From Burkholderiaceae bacterium (GTDB lineage Bacteria; Pseudomonadota; Gammaproteobacteria; Burkholderiales; Burkholderiaceae_D): 64,000 nt of DNA. How positions within the stretch are numbered: the stretch's first letter is position 1; each line of letters opens with the position of its first letter. The stretch spans positions 1 to 64,000 of the forward strand of contig JAOAUN010000048.1 in the NCBI GenBank assembly GCA_030157545.1. Reading direction: 5' to 3'. Below, piece by piece: positions 58,136 through 64,000 of this stretch. Below the pieces are notes generated by a model that was given only the letters and a program-made list of their open reading frames with translations, was not told where the DNA came from and ran no database searches. A program made the position numbers and the translations under genes.

Positions 58136-59832
58136 GACGAGTCGCAATAGGTGCAGTGCTTTTGTCCAGCCTGCCAATGACAACGCAGGCGCAGTCGTTG
58201 ACGCCGGAGCAGATCCGGCAAATTGATCAGCAAACCAATATCTCGCGCGAGCGTATGCCCGCGCTGCCGGCAGCAACGCCTGAATTCGATTTTCGTATCC
58301 TTGCGCCCGAAAAGTCTGCAGTCGCCAAAGCGGTCGATGAAATTGAATTTGAAGTCAAGGGAGTCGAGATTGAAGGGTTGAGCTTTTTCCCGAAAGCTGA
58401 GGCCGATGCTTTATTTACGCCGCTGCTGAATAAAAAAACCGGGCTGTCGGCGATCCGCGATGCTGCCAGCGCCCTTGAGGCCAAATATCACGAGCGTGGT
58501 TTTTTTCTGGTGCGGGTCTTCATTCCGCCGCAGCAGGTTAGTGGTGGCATCTTCAAAGTGCAGGTGATTGAAGGCTTTGTGTCTCAGGTTTATGTGGAGG
58601 GACCAGACAGCAAAATCAACGAGATGGTCGAAGCTTATGCGCGACCGCTGGGTCGCTTGCGGCCTCTGGATATGCCTAGTCTTGAACGCATCCTGTTGAT
58701 GATCAATGACATACCAGGCATTGCAGGCACGGCCGTATTGCGGCCTGGAATGGAGCTCGGTGCATCGGAACTGGTGATATCGGTAGTGCCGCTATCGTCA
58801 AGTCATACCGCGCTGCTCAGTAATAACGGATCGAAAACGACCGGTCCTTACGCAATGAACTATAACGGCACATTTCAGCAACCGTTTAACAGTTCTGGTC
58901 AATTAAATGTCGGCTTGACGATGACGGGCTCGCCCGAGAATGATTTTGCCGGCGTGCGTAGTGTCAATGCGCGCTACAGTCAGGCTGTAGGCAGCCGCGG
59001 TCTGATTTTCAGCTTTGGCGGCTCGCGTAGTCTGGCCAAGCCGGGCGATTATCTGGAAGCTCTGCAGATCGTCAGCAATGCGTATTCGATTTCACCACGG
59101 CTGCGCTATCCGCTGCAGCGTTCGCGTGCGAGCTCTGTTTATCTGGATGCTGGGTTGGCCGTCAATAGCAGCGAGACTACGATCGCCGGCGATCTGCTGA
59201 CGAAAGACAAATCCAGCGTTTCCGACCTGGCTGTCAGCTGGGTATTGAATGGCTGGATGGGTGGCGCGCAAACAGTGGGTGTAGGCATTTCTCGCGGGCT
59301 CAAGGTATTCGGCGCAATGGATAAAAATGCCGCATTCCCTTCGGCGACAGGTTTCGAGCCTGAGTTCCTGAAATATACAATGACGCTGCAGCGTCTTCAG
59401 TCACTGCCAAATCGTTTCAGCCTTCGCTTAAACGCGATGGGGCAGTACACGCGCGATAAACTTTTGGTTAGTGAACAGATTATTTTTGGTGCCTCAACAA
59501 TCGGGCGTGGTTTTACGCCAGCGATTATTTCAGGCGATTCGGGTTTGGGTGGTTTGCTGGAATTGCGCTACGACTTGAATCCCGGCATGGCGAGCTGGCT
59601 CAGTAGTCCGCAAGTCTATATTTCCCGTGACTGGGCCAGTACCCGCACGGTGGCAACTGCTGCAGCCAGCGCAAGTAGTGCGTCCATCAGTTCCGATGCC
59701 ATAGGATTGCGTTTTGTGATGAATAAGAAGACCTCGATCGATCTCAGAATGACGCACGCAGTCCAGACTATCGATACACGCGATCCCTATAGAAATAACA
59801 GACTTTACGCCGAACTCATTTCTCAATTCTGA
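58132..59832 (+). CDS. TpsB-type outer-membrane transporter (ShlB/FhaC family), GTG start
   Basis: POTRA VKGVEIEGLSFFPKAEADALFTPLLNKKTGLSAIRDAASALEAKYHERGFFLVRVFIPPQQVSGGIFKVQVIEG; beta-barrel ending LYAELISQF; GTGA overlap. Confidence 0.92.
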   Translation: MRRVAIGAVLLSSLPMTTQAQSLTPEQIRQIDQQTNISRERMPALPAATPEFDFRILAPEKSAVAKAVDEIEFEVKGVEIEGLSFFPKAEADALFTPLLNKKTGLSAIRDAASALEAKYHERGFFLVRVFIPPQQVSGGIFKVQVIEGFVSQVYVEGPDSKINEMVEAYARPLGRLRPLDMPSLERILLMINDIPGIAGTAVLRPGMELGASELVISVVPLSSSHTALLSNNGSKTTGPYAMNYNGTFQQPFNSSGQLNVGLTMTGSPENDFAGVRSVNARYSQAVGSRGLIFSFGGSRSLAKPGDYLEALQIVSNAYSISPRLRYPLQRSRASSVYLDAGLAVNSSETTIAGDLLTKDKSSVSDLAVSWVLNGWMGGAQTVGVGISRGLKVFGAMDKNAAFPSATGFEPEFLKYTMTLQRLQSLPNRFSLRLNAMGQYTRDKLLVSEQIIFGASTIGRGFTPAIISGDSGLGGLLELRYDLNPGMASWLSSPQVYISRDWASTRTVATAAASASSASISSDAIGLRFVMNKKTSIDLRMTHAVQTIDTRDPYRNNRLYAELISQF

Positions 59833-59922
59833 GCACGTCTGTCAAATTGACGCTGACAGCGTTGCTTCGTTTGCCAGCCCCATTGGAAAAAACGCCTGAA
59901 AAAAGCGGGATTGATCCGGCAG

Positions 59923-60291
59923 CTAGCCTGCCGGACAAAGCGCTGCATAAATTTTTTGATGTACAGGCCGCGTTTCTGGGTTCATCCAGCCGTTTGAATT
60001 GATCATGCCTGATACCTCACCGCCGCCCATGCTTTTTTTCAAATAGACGCCGGACATAAGTCGCAGCGCCTTCTTACTGCAGTCGGCTTCGTACAAGAGT
60101 CGCGCAGACTGGTCCCCCGATGCTGTGGCGACTTTGAAATTTCTGAGCACCGCAATACGCGGTCTTTGCGCCTCATTTTTACTCGACGCATCCAGAAAAT
60201 AGACAGTGTCATCGTCTTCGTATATTTCGGCCCATTCAGCCTGACTGGCTTGCGCGCTGAGTAAGCAAAAGAGAAACAGGATTTTTTTCAT
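59923..60291 (-). CDS. Small exported protein, surface-adhesin-E-like
   Basis: Signal peptide MKKILFLFCLLSAQASQA; WAEIYEDDDTVYFLDASS...LLYEADCSKKALRLMSGVY. Confidence 0.65.
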   Translation of the reverse strand: MKKILFLFCLLSAQASQAEWAEIYEDDDTVYFLDASSKNEAQRPRIAVLRNFKVATASGDQSARLLYEADCSKKALRLMSGVYLKKSMGGGEVSGMINSNGWMNPETRPVHQKIYAALCPAG

Positions 60292-60397
60292 TGCGTGAGA
60301 CTGGAAGTGGCGGTTCGAACCGAAAATAGAATTAATGTTATAAATTTGGTTTTTGCGAGAGCAGTGTCATGCAGCCCAATTCAATCAGATGCTAAAA

Positions 60398-60787
60398 ATG
60401 AAAAAATCTCTCTTGTTCGCCATGTTGTTTGTTGTCAGCCCCGTCTATGCGGACACCTGGGTACGCTATACGCAAACCGATGAGGCAAGCCTGTACTTTG
60501 ATAAGCACCGCGTCATCAAGATGGGTAGTACGGCGATGATATGGGATCTGCATGATCTCAAGACAAGTGCGCTGGATTCAAACGGACATACTTATCGCTC
60601 GGTTCTGATTGCCACCGAGTATAACTGCCGCATGGCGAAGTATCGTTTGATCAGTGTGCAAAGGCTGGACGGCGCAATGGGCAGCGGCAGCGTCGTCTCT
60701 GAAGTCAACGAGGCAGGCGAGTGGCAGGAAGCGGCGGCATCAGCTGCTGCAGACAAGCTGCTGATGGAAGCGTGCGATCTCAAGTAA
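60398..60787 (+). CDS. Small exported protein, surface-adhesin-E-like (paralogue of 59923..60291)
   Basis: ATG 60398 MKKSLLFAMLFVVSPVYADTWVRYTQTDEASLYFDKHRV...IATEYNCRMAKYRLISVQ; same pattern as the divergent gene. Confidence 0.68.
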   Translation: MKKSLLFAMLFVVSPVYADTWVRYTQTDEASLYFDKHRVIKMGSTAMIWDLHDLKTSALDSNGHTYRSVLIATEYNCRMAKYRLISVQRLDGAMGSGSVVSEVNEAGEWQEAAASAAADKLLMEACDLK

Positions 60788-60812
60788 TGCATATCTTCTA
60801 AAACCAGACCGG

Positions 60813-61082
60813 TCAGATTCCGCCTTGCGGGTGAGTCGGGTCTATCCACAAGACGGTTTCCGGTTTTTCGGCCGGCTCAATATCCACATTCACTGCCACC
60901 GCCTGACCGTCACTGCGGCAGAGCACGCATTCGAGTGCCTCGTCTGCGCTGGCATTGATTTCCTGATGCGGAACATACGGCGGCACGCAAATAAAATCTC
61001 CGGGTCTGACTTCGGCTTTCAGCAATTTCATATTGCATTTTTTTGATTGTAGAGCGCATTGCGAAGTCCATATCTTCGCCAC
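60813..61082 (-). pseudogene. C-terminal fragment of a cupin protein
   Basis: LLKAEVRPGDFICVPPYVPHQEINASADEALECVLCRSDGQAVAVNVDIEP equals only the second half of a cupin barrel; metal-binding first motif absent. Confidence 0.6.
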
Positions 61083-61222
61083 TGGCTGCAGAATTTGCGG
61101 TCTGGCCTGATGCTAGTTTAATGAGCAAGCTTGATTACGAAATGCTTGCTTCCAGGAGCAATCCATCAGTAGCGTGACGATATGCGCTGAAATGGGACTA
61201 TCGGACTGCGCACAACGCTCGC

Positions 61223-61756
61223 TTACCCCAGGCAGCCACCAATCATGACGGTGATATCCCGCAGCTTATAAAACCATTTTCCTTCTGAGCGAACTACCGC
61301 AATCAGGCTGGAGGTTTCGGCGACTTTGATGCGCACCGAATAGGAAGCCTCGTTGACGGGCAGGACATGAAAGCCCACACAAACGGGGTTGGGGTTCATG
61401 TCGGCCAACAGCGCGATGAAGTCCGTGTTTGCGATCTTGCTGGTCAACGTCACTTGAACATTGGTGCCGTTCTCGGCCAGCTCAGGTGCTTCGATGAGGA
61501 TGTCGTTTTCTTTGGCCGCACTCAGTCCCGGAGCTTTGCCGCGTTCAACGACTGTCTTGGGGGTGTTCGGTGTTGTCGTGTCGCCATTCATCGCTATGAC
61601 AAACGCTTCGAGGCTCTTTGCCGTGAAGGCAGCGCCATTCCACTCCGAGGCCCAGGCTGTGCCTGCAAATACGTCCGAAGGTTTCAGCAGGCCAGCCGTG
61701 AAGGCAATGGCCAGCCCGGAGGCTATGCGCATTACATCGCGTCTGCTCTGATCCAT
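61223..61756 (-). CDS. soxY: SoxY-like thiosulfate-oxidation carrier protein
   Basis: Tat-like signal SRRDVMRIASGLAIAFTAGL; SoxY core; C-terminal IGGCLG (cf. GGCGG). Start may be 61786. Confidence 0.82.
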   Translation of the reverse strand: MDQSRRDVMRIASGLAIAFTAGLLKPSDVFAGTAWASEWNGAAFTAKSLEAFVIAMNGDTTTPNTPKTVVERGKAPGLSAAKENDILIEAPELAENGTNVQVTLTSKIANTDFIALLADMNPNPVCVGFHVLPVNEASYSVRIKVAETSSLIAVVRSEGKWFYKLRDITVMIGGCLG

Positions 61757-61952
61757 CGATGACTCCTTGTATTTGTTTTGCGGCATTTTGACATAGAACC
61801 GCTGTTGGCTCCGGTGTTTTATTTCTCCAAGTTCGGGGTTAAATACAGCCTAACTGCACAGTAAGTCCCGAGTGGTATGCTCACTTTTTCTGATTTTCAA
61901 AATATCATCGGTTTCATCGCTGATGTCATGCTAAATATAACAAGAAAATTAC

Positions 61953-63686
61953 ATGAGACTGAATCTGTGGCGAAGACTGGGGGCATGCTGCCTCGCGCTG
62001 TTGTGCATGCTGTCGCATGCGCACGCGGCTTCGCTAACGAAAGAGGGCGTCGAGCGTCTGGTCGGCGAGCAGTTTATCGTCGGCGAAGTTCAGTCCGACA
62101 TGGCGGTATATCCGCTGTTCAAGCCTAATCCTGCTCAACCCGACGCCAAGCCCGAACTGGCCGCCTATGCATTCGAGTCGAATGACTTCACGAACACGCG
62201 CGGCTACAGCGGCAAGCCGATCAATATTTTTATCGTGATGGACTTGTCCGGCAATTTTGTTTTCATCAAACTGCTGGCCCATAAAGAACCATTGTTCCAT
62301 CGCCCAAGTGACTCTGCGCGGCTGTCGACCTTTGCCGATCAGCTCAAAGGACTGTCGCTGCGGCATACGGTACAGGTCGGCAAACCATCCGACACGCCGA
62401 GCCGTACCGAGCAGTCTGCGCACCTGCATGGCGTTCATACCGGCACGACCTCGGCCAAAGCCATCTCGCGCACCATCCTGACTGCCGCGGCCAATGTCGC
62501 GATGGCCAAGCTGAAGCTGGAGAATATCGTGACCGTCGAAGCAACTGCCGCAGATGTGGAGGTCAAGGCAGAAACGCCGTGGGAGGCTCCGCCCGAAGTA
62601 GACGACGTAGTCAGGCAAAACCCTACGGCACAGACGCTCGCAACACCGAAGCTAACAGCAAACACCGAATCGGAGTTGATCGCCACAGACACAGCGCAGC
62701 CGTCCGAGCCGCTACCATCCGAAGCCAAAGCCGCCAGCGTGCCGTCGCTCGCCAACCTGCAAACCGACGACGCCGAATGGAAAAGCGAATGGCACGCACG
62801 CCGGATCGAGATTGCGATACTGCTCGCCGGCCTAACGCTATTGACCGTTGCCCTGTTTATGCAGAAGCGCTTCAGTGCGCACGTAAAACGGCTGCGTGTA
62901 CTGCGCACGCTCTACCTGATTTTTACGCTCGGTTACCTGGGCTGGTTCGCACAGGGCCAGCTGACGATCGTGAACATCACGGCGGCTATTGAATCGCTAG
63001 CCAGCGGTGACGATCTGAGCTACCTGATGAATGATCCTATGACCGTCATTCTGTGGATCTTTGTCGGAGGTACATTGCTGGTCTGGGGGCGCGGTACTTT
63101 CTGCGGCTGGCTATGCCCGTTCGGCGCGCTGCAGGAATTGATCAGCCTGCTGGCCAATGCGGTGGGCATCCGGCAGCGCAGGGTGCGTGCTGCGTTAGAC
63201 GCCAAGCTCAAGTGGATCAAGTATGGCGTGCTGGCCGTGATCCTTGCATCCTTGTACGTCGCGCCGGATTTCTCCAGCTGGGCAGTCGAGATCGAGCCGT
63301 TCAAGACTGCCATCAGTCTGTACTTCCAGCGCTCGTGGCCTTTCGTGCTGTGGGCCGCTGCATGCCTCACTCTCACCATCTTTGTTTACCGCGGCTATTG
63401 CCGCTATATTTGTCCATTGGGCGCTGCGCTGGCATCCGTGAATTTCCTGCGTCGCTGGTCGTGGATAGCGCGCCGTACAGAATGTGGCACACCCTGCCAG
63501 TCTTGCCGGCATCGTTGCGAATATCAGGCCATAGCGCCGACCGGCAAAATCAACTATAGCGAGTGTTTTCAGTGCCTCGACTGCGTCTCCATCTATCAGG
63601 ATGAGCAGCGCTGCTTGCCATTGATTCAGCAGAAAAAGCAGGCTAGGACCGTGATCGCAATTCATGCGATGGGGGAGGCAGCATGA
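61953..63686 (+). CDS. NosR/NirI-family FMN-binding polyferredoxin-type membrane protein
   Basis: Signal peptide, FMN-binding domain with HTGTTSAKAISRT, TM helices, GTFCGWLCPFGALQEL, YCRYICPLGAALA, CGTPCQSCRHRCEY...CFQCLDCVSIY. Confidence 0.9.
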   Translation: MRLNLWRRLGACCLALLCMLSHAHAASLTKEGVERLVGEQFIVGEVQSDMAVYPLFKPNPAQPDAKPELAAYAFESNDFTNTRGYSGKPINIFIVMDLSGNFVFIKLLAHKEPLFHRPSDSARLSTFADQLKGLSLRHTVQVGKPSDTPSRTEQSAHLHGVHTGTTSAKAISRTILTAAANVAMAKLKLENIVTVEATAADVEVKAETPWEAPPEVDDVVRQNPTAQTLATPKLTANTESELIATDTAQPSEPLPSEAKAASVPSLANLQTDDAEWKSEWHARRIEIAILLAGLTLLTVALFMQKRFSAHVKRLRVLRTLYLIFTLGYLGWFAQGQLTIVNITAAIESLASGDDLSYLMNDPMTVILWIFVGGTLLVWGRGTFCGWLCPFGALQELISLLANAVGIRQRRVRAALDAKLKWIKYGVLAVILASLYVAPDFSSWAVEIEPFKTAISLYFQRSWPFVLWAAACLTLTIFVYRGYCRYICPLGAALASVNFLRRWSWIARRTECGTPCQSCRHRCEYQAIAPTGKINYSECFQCLDCVSIYQDEQRCLPLIQQKKQARTVIAIHAMGEAA

Positions 63687-64000
63687 CGCAGCGTCGTCAA
63701 TGTTTTCGCTGGGCGATAGGCCTTTTCGGTGCCGGCGTATCGGCACAGGTGTTCTGCAACACTGCACCGGCCTTGGTCTGGCGCGAGCGCGCGCTACTGG
63801 GATTTGGCACGACGCTATGGCTGAAGGCCGGTCATCCGGATGCAGATCAGCTGGAGGCGGCATTGAGCGCAGCCGTAGCGGCAATCCGGCAAGTGGAACG
63901 GCAAATGAGTCTGTTCGATGCGGGCAGTGCGCTATCGCGGCTTAATGCACAAGGGCAGCTGCGTAATCCCGATGCGCATTTGTTGAAGGTGCTGCGGGTG
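63683..64000 (+). CDS. apbE: ApbE-family FAD:protein FMN transferase (truncated by window end)
   Basis: ALLGFGTTLWLKAGHPDADQLEAALSAAVAAIRQVERQMSLFDAGSALSRLNAQG; ATGA overlap with NosR-like gene. Confidence 0.88.
   Translation, partial: MTQRRQCFRWAIGLFGAGVSAQVFCNTAPALVWRERALLGFGTTLWLKAGHPDADQLEAALSAAVAAIRQVERQMSLFDAGSALSRLNAQGQLRNPDAHLLKVLRV

Noticed and set aside
61860-61952. Possible FNR box upstream of the NosR-like gene
   Set aside because: No TTGAT-N4-ATCAA match could be read.

Overview
GC-moderate chromosomal window, probably from a betaproteobacterium of the Oxalobacteraceae/Burkholderiales type (inferred from gene content, not proven). No rRNA, tRNA, CRISPR array or transposase was recognised. 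From left to right: (i) a molybdenum CO-dehydrogenase-type cluster in form-I order coxM-S-L-G-D-E, with a MobA-like cytidylyltransferase, a TIGR02466-like 2OG-Fe(II) oxygenase and a TAXI-type binding protein; (ii) tandem cyanophycin synthetases (one with a degenerate, truncated Mur-ligase half) next to an ABC exporter and a DUF1854 protein; (iii) a stand-alone MotA, LrgAB, a Sel1-repeat protein, a SrpA-type catalase and a porin remnant; (iv) an AHL-lactonase-like MBL protein coupled to a GldA/F/G-like ABC system; (v) a Tad/Flp pilus locus with an FHA-TadA fusion and no visible tadZ or prepilin peptidase; (vi) immediately downstream, a five-gene translationally coupled operon TpsA - CHAT protease - FecR-like protein - CHASE2 adenylate cyclase - TpsB, which is the best candidate for an under-described system; (vii) an orphan SoxY, a NosR-like protein and the start of an ApbE. 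A dispersed palindromic repeat family (core CCCAGC..GCTGGG) sits between genes. Calls rest on motif recognition in the translated ORFs; no database search was run.
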